A DNA stretch of 64,000 nt from Actinomycetes bacterium (lineage in GTDB: Bacteria; Actinomycetota; Acidimicrobiia; Acidimicrobiales; Acidimicrobiaceae): positions 68,031 through 132,030 of the forward strand of contig JAKCDL010000005.1 of the NCBI GenBank assembly GCA_021841935.1, given 5' to 3'. The notes under the pieces are model-generated. The model did no database searches. It was not told where the DNA came from and saw nothing but the letters and a program-made list of their open reading frames with translations. A program made the position numbers and the translations under genes. Position 1 is the stretch's first letter. Each line of letters begins with the position of its first letter. Shown in pieces: positions 45,018-54,038 of this stretch.

Positions 45018-46331
45018 TCATGCGTTTATGTACTCGGGAGCTGCCAGCGCAGCTGCGATAAGTGCCTTCGGATCGTTAACTCGTTGAGATAGTAAAGAGA
45101 GGGTCGGTTGCGAGAGAGGGGCCATGTTTAGAAACGTTGTTGCAGTCTCGACCCGAGTTGAAGGAGCAGCTTGCTCGATTGCGGATATGTCGGCGTACTT
45201 GAGTAGGTAGTTGATCACTTCAATACGTGATGCAGTAGTTGACGTTGAGACAAAGTAACGATTTTCTGGCCATCCTCCAACGTTTGGTGGGAGAAACGGT
45301 ACTTGTCCAAGGGTTCTTAAGGCCGCAACGACTCTGTTCTTTGGCACAGTGGAGGGGTCTATCTTGAGGGCTGTAAGAGCACCTACGAGGTATTCAAATG
45401 GCTCTTTTGTAAGGCCGGTTAGGGTTTGAGGGCTCGAGAAAGCGTTACTCGAGACGATGTCTGTTAGGAGTTGTGAGATCGGAGTGGTCGCCGGTGAGAA
45501 GTTTTCTGCCAATGAATTAGCGATCGGATCATTTGGCGTAATTGGATATGCAAGGTGCGAGAAGACCTTTGCAGCTACGAAGCGTGCAGAGGCTTTTGTG
45601 CTAAGGATGATGTCGATTATTTGATCTCCATTGAAGGTTCCACTTTGGCCTAGAAAGGTCTTTGTACCAAAGTCATGGAGGCGTGGATCTATGAAAAACG
45701 AGAGATCAGTTGGGTTGAAGCGCCATCCAGTGAAAGATCTAGCGGCTGATACAACGTCGCTTTGCGTGTAGTTGCCGACGCCAAATGTAAATAGTTCCAT
45801 TAACTCGCGTCCGAAGTTTTCATTTGGCGCACCAGAGGTGTTACGAATGGTATCTAGCCAAATCATCATCGCGGGGTCGATTGAGATCCCATGGGTTAGT
45901 TGGGAAAACGATTCGAGAGCGTATCGTCTTTGGAGTTGGTTCTGATTTGCCATGAGCGATGAAACAATGACTTTTTGGATCGAAGTAGCAAAGTGGCCGT
46001 GCCAAAGGAGCGTCATTCGCTCTCGAGTTTTTGCATTTGAGGTGACGGCGTTACTAAGCCACCAGGTAACGATTGCAGGTAATTCTTCGTGTAACGATGT
46101 CCCAGTTAACTGCTTTAGGGCCACTCGATTTTTGGATTTTTTAGCTTCTACAAATTGAATATACGGTGTGAGCTGCGGTATTGTTATCTGTGGTTGACTC
46201 ACCTGTGACGCTTGCATCAAGTTTTTAACCTGTTGAATCGGATCGAGTGAATTTGGGGGGATACCAAAGGCGAGCCGCCGAGTCACCAAAGCCGCCAAGT
46301 TGCTTGTGGTTATATTGAGATTGCCTGCCAT
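45018..46331 (-). CDS. DUF1800 protein
   Basis: A 437-residue member of DUF1800. Family stretches: LTTRRLAFG-like LVTRRLAFGIPPN, MTLLWHGHFATSIQKV, NQLQRRYALESF, NENFGRELMELFTFGVGNYTQSDVVSAARSFTGW, HDFGTKTFLGQSG, and PPNVGGWPENRYFVST near the end. There is no clear signal peptide, though the start could be misplaced. The function is unknown. Its partner, the Tat-exported DUF1501 protein, follows. A short AT-rich region of about 200 bases separates it from the divergent response-regulator gene. Confidence 0.85.
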   Translation of the reverse strand: MAGNLNITTSNLAALVTRRLAFGIPPNSLDPIQQVKNLMQASQVSQPQITIPQLTPYIQFVEAKKSKNRVALKQLTGTSLHEELPAIVTWWLSNAVTSNAKTRERMTLLWHGHFATSIQKVIVSSLMANQNQLQRRYALESFSQLTHGISIDPAMMIWLDTIRNTSGAPNENFGRELMELFTFGVGNYTQSDVVSAARSFTGWRFNPTDLSFFIDPRLHDFGTKTFLGQSGTFNGDQIIDIILSTKASARFVAAKVFSHLAYPITPNDPIANSLAENFSPATTPISQLLTDIVSSNAFSSPQTLTGLTKEPFEYLVGALTALKIDPSTVPKNRVVAALRTLGQVPFLPPNVGGWPENRYFVSTSTTASRIEVINYLLKYADISAIEQAAPSTRVETATTFLNMAPLSQPTLSLLSQRVNDPKALIAAALAAPEYINA

Positions 46332-46542
46332 GTAGTTAATTTGGCTTGCTTATATTAAGGATTTATTACGTCCACTCAAGTCATTTCTTGATGAATCGTT
46401 ATGACGGCTACTGAAAATATATAAATTGAACATCTAACGAGTATCATCGATTAAAAAAATAGGCTCAAATTCAAAATTTATAGGATTTTATCTACTAACT
46501 TACATCTATAGTAAATCGGAAAAGTGTTTTGACAGAGGTGGC

Positions 46543-47229
46543 ATGCCAACGGAGACTTCGCTCCTGCTAGTTGAGGATGATAAGGAGCTTGGACAATCTA
46601 TCTCGATCTACCTCGAAGCGAATGCTTTTGACGTAACCTGGGTCCTAAGCGCCAAAGAGGCAAAGGCTGTTCTTTGGGAGAGGCACTTCGAAGTTGTCCT
46701 CCTCGATATCGTCCTTCCAGATGGCGATGGACTTGAGTTATGTGAAGAGATTCGATCGTCTAGCCGCTGGACGCCCACCCTGGTCTTGAGCGCCCTCGGA
46801 TCACTCGACGACCGACTGAAGGGTTTTTCTGCCGGGGCCGACGATTATCTCACTAAGCCATTCTCCCTAGCGGAGTTAGTAGCACGTATCAGAGCCGTTC
46901 TTAGGCGAGGTTCAATTGCACCTGGGGTTGAGATTCGTTTTGGGAACATCGTCGTTGATCAATTGGCGCATCGGGCCTTCGTCGCCGATCGGGAGGTGCG
47001 GCTTTCGTCTCGCGAGATATCTCTTTTGGTGACTCTGATCCAGCATGAAGGCACAGTATTATCAAGGGCGATGCTGCTCAAGAGCGTTTGGCACGATACA
47101 AGCGACGTTGCTCAGAACATAGTCGATCAGTACATAAGAAGACTCCGCATGAAGGTCTGTACGATCTTAAGTCGGGTTGAGATCGAGACACTACATGGGC
47201 AGGGATATCGCATCAGGCGAGTCGCCTGA
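46543..47229 (+). CDS. OmpR-family response regulator without adjacent kinase
   Basis: A 228-residue two-component regulator. The receiver domain has the acidic pocket VEDD (Glu11, Asp12, Asp13), the phosphorylated Asp55 in VVLLDIVLPDGDG, the Thr/Ser switch in LVLSALG and the Lys of DDYLTKPF. The OmpR winged helix follows (about 130-226), with LSSREISLLVTLIQHEGTVLSRAMLLKSVW and IVDQYIRRLRMKV. No histidine kinase is encoded on either side, so the partner is unknown. It diverges from the DUF1800-DUF1501 pair, which may be a target. Confidence 0.88.
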   Translation: MPTETSLLLVEDDKELGQSISIYLEANAFDVTWVLSAKEAKAVLWERHFEVVLLDIVLPDGDGLELCEEIRSSSRWTPTLVLSALGSLDDRLKGFSAGADDYLTKPFSLAELVARIRAVLRRGSIAPGVEIRFGNIVVDQLAHRAFVADREVRLSSREISLLVTLIQHEGTVLSRAMLLKSVWHDTSDVAQNIVDQYIRRLRMKVCTILSRVEIETLHGQGYRIRRVA

Positions 47230-47523
47230 TCGGTGACGAGGTCGGTGTGTGAAGCCCTTTGTTTTACGCTACGTAGTCTTTGCTATTTGTCTTGAATTTA
47301 TCTAGACAGCCTTAATTCGATGCGAATTTAAGGCCGATGCCTTGAAGTACTTTAGGCGAAATAATTATCGTAAATTGTCTTCATTCCATAAACAAGATTC
47401 GGCTTAAGCATTGAAATTTCAATGACATCGCTTTAGAGCTTCTAGTCATAGATGAAATACTACAAATAGTGGTTATTTTTTATATTCTTTTCACTCTTTA
47501 TAGCGATAAAATAACGAGATTTA

Positions 47524-47961
47524 GTGCATAATTGGCAGATGCAATACGAACACGTGCCCCATCCGAGGATTTTGAAGCGCAAGAGTGAGGCCGCGCCAAA
47601 GGTTACCGATCAAGCTGTCGGATTCAACGGGCGTCTCGCACTTTTGATTACCAAGGCCGTTGGTTCGATGTGGTGCGCCTATCTCTTTGCCGCCTTTGAC
47701 CTCTTGTCTCTGCCGGCGGCGATTCGAGGTGGAATACAGTCCATCGTCTCTTGGGTGGCGCAAACCTTCCTTCAGCTCGTCTTGTTATCTATAATCATGG
47801 TCGGTCAAAACCTCCAATCCCAAGCTGCGGATAAGAGATCTGAACAGACATATGCCGATGCAGAGGCGATACTTCACGAGTGTCTCGAGCTTCAGCGCCA
47901 CCTAAAGGCTCAAGACGAGACCTTGGCTCAATTGATCGAAAGGGTTAGTGGATCTAAATAG
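47524..47961 (+). CDS. Small DUF1003-like membrane protein
   Basis: A 145-residue protein (from GTG 47524; ATG 47539 is an alternative, and neither has a strong ribosome binding site). Two membrane helices occur in SMWCAYLFAAFDLLSLPAAI and FLQLVLLSIIMVGQNLQ, followed by a charged helical tail. The FLQLVLLxIIxVGQN segment followed by an acidic/basic coiled region resembles the DUF1003 family. The function is unknown. It stands alone, converging with the fructose PTS gene. Confidence 0.65.
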   Translation: MHNWQMQYEHVPHPRILKRKSEAAPKVTDQAVGFNGRLALLITKAVGSMWCAYLFAAFDLLSLPAAIRGGIQSIVSWVAQTFLQLVLLSIIMVGQNLQSQAADKRSEQTYADAEAILHECLELQRHLKAQDETLAQLIERVSGSK

Positions 47962-48082
47962 CAGCCAAGGAAGTCATTCGACAATTCTCCGGTGGTGTGT
48001 TACTTGGCGAATCTAGAGTTGGAACTCTTCGTCTTGCCCAGTAGATTTAGAGCGAGAGATTTGGCGCTAAGGGAACGATCAT

Positions 48083-49555
48083 TTAACTTTGCGATGGTTC
48101 GATATTTTTTTGGTGCGGCGACCTAAGTAGTACTGCCAAAAGAAGTGTGATAGTGGAGCCTACTGCCACAGCGAGGGCAAAGTAACCCGGGTGCCCGAAG
48201 AGGTAAAAGACGAAGAATCCTCCATGGGGCATTGGCGATGTTACTTTCAGAGCCATTGATGTTGCTCCAGAGATTGCTGCGCCGACAATCGATGCAATTA
48301 CCATCTCTCTTCTATATCCCGATTTAGTAAATGGGATTGCCCTTTCAGAGACTAGGGAGGCACCGATGATGGCTGAAAGTGGAGCATTCTTTCGTTCGTC
48401 GACTGTGAACCTACCAGGAGCGACGATTGCAGCTAACGAAAGGCCAATTGGGGGGACTACTCCAGAGGCTATAACTGCCGCCATGAGAAGGTAGTTTCCA
48501 GAGAGAAGGAACAAAATTCCAATCGAATACGCAATCTTATTGATTGGACCGCCAAGGTCAGCGGCCATCATCGCGCCTATGATTGCACCGATTAAACCTA
48601 GTTCCGTGGTGTTTAGTCCATTTAGGGCCATAATCAGATGGTGATTTATGGCGCGCGATGGAGGGGAGATGAGATATGTAGAGGCCAAGGTTGTTATGAC
48701 CGTAGAAAGCACTGGGGTAATCGTCGTTGGAACGACGGATCTCAGAGCCTCCGGGAACTTGATCTTACCGATATATCGAACCACTAATCCAGCGATGACT
48801 CCTACACAGATACCCCCGAGGTAGCCGCCTCCAAGATACGATGCACTTAGACCTCCTATTAGTCCTGGAATCAGTGCAGGTCGATCAGCAATTGCGAATG
48901 CGGTGAAGCCGCTCAGGATTGGAATCGCGAGCGCCATAGCGAGGAGGCCAATGAGATAGAGTGCGCCGGGAAAGTGATGATTCCGTAGAAGTTCTTGAGA
49001 ATTCAAGAGAAGCTGAAAGTTGACTTTGCTATCTGCTCGAACTACTACGGGAGAGAGGCTTGGGGTGAACCATCGTGCAACTGTTGTGAGGGATCCACCG
49101 ACAGCTATCGCAGGGATGGCATAGCTCATACCCGTCATAAGCCACTGTCGGACTGTGGTTAAGGATTTTGATTTTTTTGAAGTTCGCTCTTCTGGTTGGC
49201 TCTCTGTTTTATCGTTGTCGCTCGCGTTGGCGCTGATAGAGATCTGTCGCGCCTTAGCCCTCTCGATAGCCTCTGAGATCACTCCGGCGGGCTGGTTGAT
49301 TGCAACCTTTACACCAATTTCGTAGATGGGTAGGTGTTCAAATCGATCGCGACCTCGAACGCCGATGTCGGCTGCAAAGATTGCAGCATCTGCGGTAGCG
49401 ATTGTGTTGTCATCAATGGCGGAGATTCCAGCCGATCCCTGTGTCTCTACAAAGATCTCGACTCCCATCTCCGCAGCCGCACTCTCGAGGGCTTCGGCTG
49501 CCATGTAGGTATGGGCAATTCCTGTTGGACATGAAGTGACTGCTACGATCTTCAC
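48083..49555 (-). CDS. fruA: Fructose PTS EIIBC component
   Basis: A 490-residue permease from GTG 49555, chosen for GGAG upstream and because the EIIB fold then begins at residue 1 (KIVAVTSCPTGIAHTYMAAEAL); the frame extends to 49579. Cys of CPTG is the phosphorylated residue. EIIB covers about 1-100; a polar linker follows; EIIC (about 145-480) contains about nine hydrophobic segments, including VVPPIGLSLAAI and the late MPHGGFFVFYLFGHPG region. There is no EIIA domain, so EIIA and HPr must come from elsewhere. It imports fructose as fructose 1-phosphate. It is the last gene of the fruR-fruK-fruA unit. Confidence 0.9.
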   Translation of the reverse strand: MKIVAVTSCPTGIAHTYMAAEALESAAAEMGVEIFVETQGSAGISAIDDNTIATADAAIFAADIGVRGRDRFEHLPIYEIGVKVAINQPAGVISEAIERAKARQISISANASDNDKTESQPEERTSKKSKSLTTVRQWLMTGMSYAIPAIAVGGSLTTVARWFTPSLSPVVVRADSKVNFQLLLNSQELLRNHHFPGALYLIGLLAMALAIPILSGFTAFAIADRPALIPGLIGGLSASYLGGGYLGGICVGVIAGLVVRYIGKIKFPEALRSVVPTTITPVLSTVITTLASTYLISPPSRAINHHLIMALNGLNTTELGLIGAIIGAMMAADLGGPINKIAYSIGILFLLSGNYLLMAAVIASGVVPPIGLSLAAIVAPGRFTVDERKNAPLSAIIGASLVSERAIPFTKSGYRREMVIASIVGAAISGATSMALKVTSPMPHGGFFVFYLFGHPGYFALAVAVGSTITLLLAVLLRSPHQKNIEPSQS

Positions 49556-49623
49556 TTTGAAAACTCCACCACGAACCACTCTGGATTTAGATAGATCTTA
49601 GTCACGTGAATTTTCCGCAAGCC

Positions 49624-50583
49624 TTATACCTTTAGCGCCGTTGATGAACTTCGAATGATTCGATCGCAATCGACTGAAGAGTTGATTTTAACTGAGCAGT
49701 TTCCAACGTCGGTTGGACCAGCCATAAGGCTACCTGGAAGTGAAATTGTTGCCCCTGCCCACTTCAAAGCCCGCGAAAGGCGATCTTCAACAGATCCTTC
49801 TTCGGCTATAAAGCCAGCTAGCAGGCAATCTCCAGCTCCTACGGATGATCTCACCGCCTCCACCTCCACCTCGCCATGTACGACATCCTTTTGATCGATG
49901 TAGATTGCGCCATCTGCACCAAGGCTTACCAAAAGCGATTTCACCCCGTCGGCGACGATCTCTTTAGCTGCGGTGATGACCTCTCCGAATGTACGAAAGC
50001 GTCTTCCACAGAGCTCTTGAAGTTCGTCGATATTTGGCTTAATTAGATATGGCTTCGATCTAACCGCCGCCTTCAAAGCCTCGCCAGATGAGTCGACTAC
50101 GACATGGACATTTAAATCTCTCGTCGCCTCAAGGATGAGCCCGTAGATTGAGTGGTCGACTCCCCTTGGAAGTGAACCAGATGCAACTAAGTAGCCGCCC
50201 TCTTGTGCCGCTCTTATGGTGGCTTCAATAAGGCGTTCGATCTCGGCTTTAGAGAGAGCTGGACCTGGTTCGTTTATCTTCGTAACGGTTCCATTCGGCT
50301 CGACGACACTTACGTTGACTCTGTTGGAGCCAGAGATTGCTACAACATGTTGCGTGATCGAAAAGTGATCGAGTATGCGCGTAATCTCGCTTCCTTCACT
50401 TCCTCCTGCGGGATATATACATGATGTCTTATATCCAAAGAGCGAGAGAGCCTTCGAGACGTTTATACCTTTGCCTCCAGCATCGATACGAAACGAAGTC
50501 GAACGTGTCGTGCTCCCTCGAATCATTGAAGTTACTTCTAGAGTTCTATCGAGGCTTGGATTGAGGGTGACGGTCGAGATCAA
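49624..50583 (-). CDS. fruK: 1-phosphofructokinase
   Basis: A 319-residue PfkB-family kinase phosphorylating fructose 1-phosphate to fructose 1,6-bisphosphate. N-terminal TVTLNPSLDRTLEV and GGKGINVSKALSLFG are typical of FruK, and the catalytic Asp lies in VRSSVGAGDCLLAGF (GAGD motif). KPNIDELQELCG is the family substrate region. The start is TTG 50583, overlapping the TGA of fruR by the sequence TTGA; this explains the unusual start and implies translational coupling. The 5'-3' order is fruR, fruK, fruA. Confidence 0.9.
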   Translation of the reverse strand: MISTVTLNPSLDRTLEVTSMIRGSTTRSTSFRIDAGGKGINVSKALSLFGYKTSCIYPAGGSEGSEITRILDHFSITQHVVAISGSNRVNVSVVEPNGTVTKINEPGPALSKAEIERLIEATIRAAQEGGYLVASGSLPRGVDHSIYGLILEATRDLNVHVVVDSSGEALKAAVRSKPYLIKPNIDELQELCGRRFRTFGEVITAAKEIVADGVKSLLVSLGADGAIYIDQKDVVHGEVEVEAVRSSVGAGDCLLAGFIAEEGSVEDRLSRALKWAGATISLPGSLMAGPTDVGNCSVKINSSVDCDRIIRSSSTALKV

Positions 50584-51350
50584 CTAAGAACCACCTCTAC
50601 ACCTGCTCCTTGTAGGGCGGAGATAGCTGAATCTGATAGCGAAGAATCTGTAATCAACTTTGAAATCTCACCTATATTGGCAAAGCGCGCAAACTTTTCA
50701 TCGCCATATTTAGTGGAGTCCGCGAGGATCACTACCTCCTTGGCTGCATGAACCATACCTCTTTTTACCGCCGCTTCACTTGGGTCAGGGGTAGTGGCAC
50801 CCCTTTCAATGGAGATACCATTTGCACCCATGAATGCAATTGATACGCGTATGTCAGAAAGGGCATCGATCGCCCAAGCATCGACTGTTGAGGCCGTCTT
50901 CGAGCGAAGTCTTCCACCGATTAGTAGCACTGAAAGCTCTGGGCGATTTGAGAGGTTGAGGGCTATGTGGGGAGAATTCGTTACCACCATTAGCTCTATA
51001 CCTTCAGGTATACATTGAGAGAAGAGGTGCGTAGTCGATCCAGAGTCGATAATGATCGAGTCACCATCTTTTAGCATTGATACTGCTCGCGTAGCAATCG
51101 CTACCTTTTCGTCGTTGTATAGGTGTAGACGTGAGTCGATATTTATCTCTGCTCGAAGGTTTTCGACCAGGATTGCGCCGCCATGCACCCTCCGTAGGAG
51201 CCCCTCCTTTTCTAGGAGGTCCAAGTCTTTGCGGATCGTCTCCGGCGTCACCTCTAAGGTTCTCGCCGTATCAATCACTTCGATCCGTCGCTGATGGCGA
51301 AGTAGGTCACATATGTATTCATGACGTTGGTTGGCGAACACAACTCTCAT
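50580..51350 (-). CDS. fruR: DeoR-family repressor of fructose genes
   Basis: A 256-residue DeoR-type regulator. The N-terminal helix-turn-helix is RHEYICDLLRHQRRIEVIDTARTLEVTPETIRKDLDLLEKEGLLRRVHGGA, with the family signature; the C-terminal sugar-phosphate-binding domain has IIDSGSTTHLFSQ, VVTNSPHIA, and VILADSTKYG. It overlaps fruK by four bases. The effector is probably fructose 1-phosphate or the bisphosphate. It diverges from the Frc-like ABC importer operon across about 530 bp, so it may control both units. Confidence 0.88.
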   Translation of the reverse strand: MRVVFANQRHEYICDLLRHQRRIEVIDTARTLEVTPETIRKDLDLLEKEGLLRRVHGGAILVENLRAEINIDSRLHLYNDEKVAIATRAVSMLKDGDSIIIDSGSTTHLFSQCIPEGIELMVVTNSPHIALNLSNRPELSVLLIGGRLRSKTASTVDAWAIDALSDIRVSIAFMGANGISIERGATTPDPSEAAVKRGMVHAAKEVVILADSTKYGDEKFARFANIGEISKLITDSSLSDSAISALQGAGVEVVLS

Positions 51351-51880
51351 CCTGGCTTAAAAGTTTGCTTAGGGTTGATATTACTTCCTATTCATTTGTA
51401 TATCTCCAAAAATGCGATTTTTGTTTTTGTTTATTTGGTTTTGGAAAAATATATATATTTTTTTATTTATTACCTCTATTTTGGTCAATTGTTTAACTAC
51501 TCCCCAATGAATTTCGAGGTTGCAATTCACATTATTGCTCTTCATAGGTTATATTCTGTCAAATTGGGGGATATGACACTTGATAAAGAAAACGGATTTC
51601 GCTATCCTTGATATCGAATTCGGAATTTTCTCAAAAATATAATTAAGTTACTTATTGTTGGGAGATTGTTTACAATACTCAGAACTTTCCCTGTTCAGAG
51701 CTAGTAGCCGCTCGATTTTTGACGATTTTTGTTTTAATTGTTAATTTCTTTGTATTTCTTTGATGAGTTGACTTTTGTTTACTTGGCTATTACTTTCGAG
51801 TACTCGATAACCAATGCGTATACTCAATGGACGCCACTCGGTGGGGTAAAAGAGTGAAAACTATAAAGGGGTACAACAAG
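51351..51880. other. AT-rich divergent promoter region of the fructose locus
   Basis: About 530 bases between fruR and the importer, markedly AT-rich with a long A/T run near 51440-51475. Open frames here have no ribosome binding site and no recognisable product. It probably holds the two promoters and operators. The importer's AAAGGGG site is at about 51866-51872. No clear repeated operator was seen by eye. Confidence 0.45.
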
Positions 51881-52921
51881 ATGGCATTGCCACTAAAGTC
51901 AAGCAAGTTCAAGATTGCTCTCGGCGGCCTAGCTGTAGCCGCTATTGCTGCAGCCTGTGGAAGCACTTCAGCGTCGACTACGACTACTGCAGCATCCTCA
52001 TCGTCTTCGTCATCGAGCGGAAAGATCACGATAGCATTCAACATGGGCGCTGAGGCAGATCCATTCTTCATCTCCATGAATCTTGGCGCCTCCGCCGAGG
52101 CTAAGAAGCTTGGCGTCAATCTGATCTGGCAGGGCGATCCATCCGTCTACTCTCCAGCGACTCAGATCCCGATCGTGAATCAACTCTTGGCACTTCACCC
52201 AAGCGCATTGATCATCGCGCCAACCGATCCAACCGCCTTGCAGGCATCTGTCGATCAAGCTGTTTCGATGGGAATCCCAGTCTTCAACGTCGATACTCAC
52301 GTCGCCGACATGTCAAAGGTCGTCTCATTCATTACAGGTGATAATACCCAGGGTGGTCAAGCAGCCGCAGACGCAATGGCGAAGGCCATCAATTATCAGC
52401 CCGGAAAGACCTATCAAGTTGTCGTCGGTATGTCATCGCCGACGGCTACTACCAATACCGCGCGCCTAGCCGGATTTGAAGCGGAATTGAAGGCCAAGTA
52501 TCCTGGCATGCAGGTAGTATCAACTGCGTACTCCCAGTCTCAAGCCGCCGTTGCCAACACCAACGTGAACAACTGGCTCACTCAATATCCTAACCTCGCC
52601 GGAATCTTTGCGATCGATGGTACGAACGCATCTGGCGCCTCAGCGGCCCTTGAAGCCCACAATCTTGTTGGTAAGGTTGCATTGGTTGGATATGATGCGT
52701 ATTCTACAAACGTTGACTTGCTCTCTAAGGGTGTCTTTACCGCCCTCATCGCTCAAAACCCTGCAGAAGAGGGAGCTATGTCAATCGATAATGCCGTCAA
52801 GTATATAAAGCAAGGAAAGAGCGCAGCTGGGATTCAGAAGCAAATTATTCTTCCGAATATTGTTTTGACTGCACAGACTCCTGCGGCTGATCTAGCTAAG
52901 TACACCTACGCGACAGCCTAA
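51881..52921 (+). CDS. Sugar ABC substrate-binding lipoprotein (FrcB-like)
   Basis: A 346-residue lipoprotein from ATG 51881, chosen because AAAGGGG lies about eight bases upstream and the signal peptide then begins properly (MALPLKSSKFKIALGG); the frame extends to 51827. The lipobox is AIAAAC with Cys26, then a Ser/Thr/Ala linker. The type I periplasmic-binding fold of CUT2 importers follows: ITIAFNMGAEADPFF, IPIVNQLLALHPSALIIAPTDP, FNVDTHVADMS, GIFAIDGTNASGASAAL. It captures a monosaccharide outside the membrane. The neighbouring fru genes and short ATPase suggest fructose; ribose, xylose or others cannot be excluded. Confidence 0.85.
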   Translation: MALPLKSSKFKIALGGLAVAAIAAACGSTSASTTTTAASSSSSSSSGKITIAFNMGAEADPFFISMNLGASAEAKKLGVNLIWQGDPSVYSPATQIPIVNQLLALHPSALIIAPTDPTALQASVDQAVSMGIPVFNVDTHVADMSKVVSFITGDNTQGGQAAADAMAKAINYQPGKTYQVVVGMSSPTATTNTARLAGFEAELKAKYPGMQVVSTAYSQSQAAVANTNVNNWLTQYPNLAGIFAIDGTNASGASAALEAHNLVGKVALVGYDAYSTNVDLLSKGVFTALIAQNPAEEGAMSIDNAVKYIKQGKSAAGIQKQIILPNIVLTAQTPAADLAKYTYATA

Positions 52922-52942
52922 TTTGCGCTAAGTTCGCCCTAA

Positions 52943-52988
52943 AGAGGATCGGGCGGCGACGTCGTCGACGTCTGATCCTCTGATTTTT
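52943..52988 (+). terminator. Hairpin attenuator between binding protein and permease
   Basis: AGAGGATC at 52943-52950 pairs with GATCCTCT at 52974-52981. An inner arm, GACGT with ACGTC, forms a second stem, and GATTTTT follows. This is a partial terminator of a sort often seen behind a highly expressed binding-protein gene. Confidence 0.7.
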
Positions 52989-53018
52989 ACATCGATGAGC
53001 TACTAATAAGGGGCAAAA

Positions 53019-54038
53019 TTGTCTACCAAAGTTGCTGAGAGTACGACGAGTGTCGGCAACGCTTCTCCCGAGAAGGTTCCGACACTTTTGTCGCGTCTCC
53101 TCGGAAATCAGCAGTTTTTACTGCTAATCGCATTTATCGTCCTTGTGGCCTTCTTCACCACAAGGAATTCTGTATTTTTGTCCAATGGCGAGTTCGCGAA
53201 TATCTTTGCCGACTTTGCCTCACTGATTTTGCTCGGCGTAGCTGAGACCTACGTTATCGCAACTGGCGGTATTGACCTTTCCGTTGGCGCTACCTCTGGG
53301 TTTGCCGGTGTTGTAGCTGCATTTGCGATGAGGTCGATGCATGGAAGCGAAGCCGTAGTACTAATCGTCGGCTTCTTAGTCTGTATAGCCATCGGCGCCT
53401 TAGTCGGCGTTGTGAACGGTGTTTTGATGAACTATGCCGGACTCGTTCCATTCGTCGCAACTCTTGTTACTTTGGGAGCAGCCGGTGGAATGTCTATCGT
53501 ACTTACAGGTGGGGCTCCAATTGGTAACGACCCAAATGCCATTGCTACGACTGTGAGTATTATCGGACCCTTTTCCTGGCCAGTGCTTGTTGTGATCGCC
53601 ATAACTATTATCTCAGGCCTTTACCTCCACGCATCTCGATTTGGCAAGTACACCTTCTCTATCGGATCGAATGAATTTGCATCTCGAGCTGCTGGCATCA
53701 ACGTCAAGAGCCATTTGATGAAGGTCTACGTTCTCTCTGGAGTTCTATCTGGAATAACTGGAATGTTCTTCTACCTTCGACTTGGAAGTGGCGCGCCAAC
53801 ATCTGGTGCTGGCGCTGAACTCTCCGCTATTGCGGCAGTTGTAATCGGTGGAGCTCAACTATCCGGTGGTTCGGCGCGCCTTAGCGGAACTACGCTTGGC
53901 GCATTGATTTTGACCACAGTTACAAGCGGCTTGATCATCATGAATGTTCAACCAAACTGGAATCAGGTCGCGGTAGCGATTCTGATCGCAATAGCAGCAG
54001 GATTTCAAACATTGCGACCTAGCAAAAGGAAGAAGTAA
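53019..54038 (+). CDS. CUT2-type sugar ABC permease (FrcC-like)
   Basis: A 339-residue inner-membrane permease of the RbsC/FrcC family, with about nine hydrophobic segments. Typical stretches: ETYVIATGGIDLSVGATSGFAGVVAA (the conserved GGIDLSVG), GALVGVVNGVLMNYAGLVPFVATL, GKYTFSIGSNEFASRAAGINVKSH, SGAGAELSAIAAVVIGGAQLSGGSARLSGTTLGAL. It uses a GTG/TTG-type start: the first codon at 53019 is TTG with AGGGGC upstream. The next ATPase begins at the last base of this gene, so the two are coupled. Confidence 0.88.
   Translation: MSTKVAESTTSVGNASPEKVPTLLSRLLGNQQFLLLIAFIVLVAFFTTRNSVFLSNGEFANIFADFASLILLGVAETYVIATGGIDLSVGATSGFAGVVAAFAMRSMHGSEAVVLIVGFLVCIAIGALVGVVNGVLMNYAGLVPFVATLVTLGAAGGMSIVLTGGAPIGNDPNAIATTVSIIGPFSWPVLVVIAITIISGLYLHASRFGKYTFSIGSNEFASRAAGINVKSHLMKVYVLSGVLSGITGMFFYLRLGSGAPTSGAGAELSAIAAVVIGGAQLSGGSARLSGTTLGALILTTVTSGLIIMNVQPNWNQVAVAILIAIAAGFQTLRPSKRKK

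Noticed and set aside
51440..51475. Replication origin suggested by the long A/T run
   Set aside because: No DnaA-box cluster and no dnaA, dnaN or gyrase genes nearby; AT-rich promoter DNA is enough to explain it.
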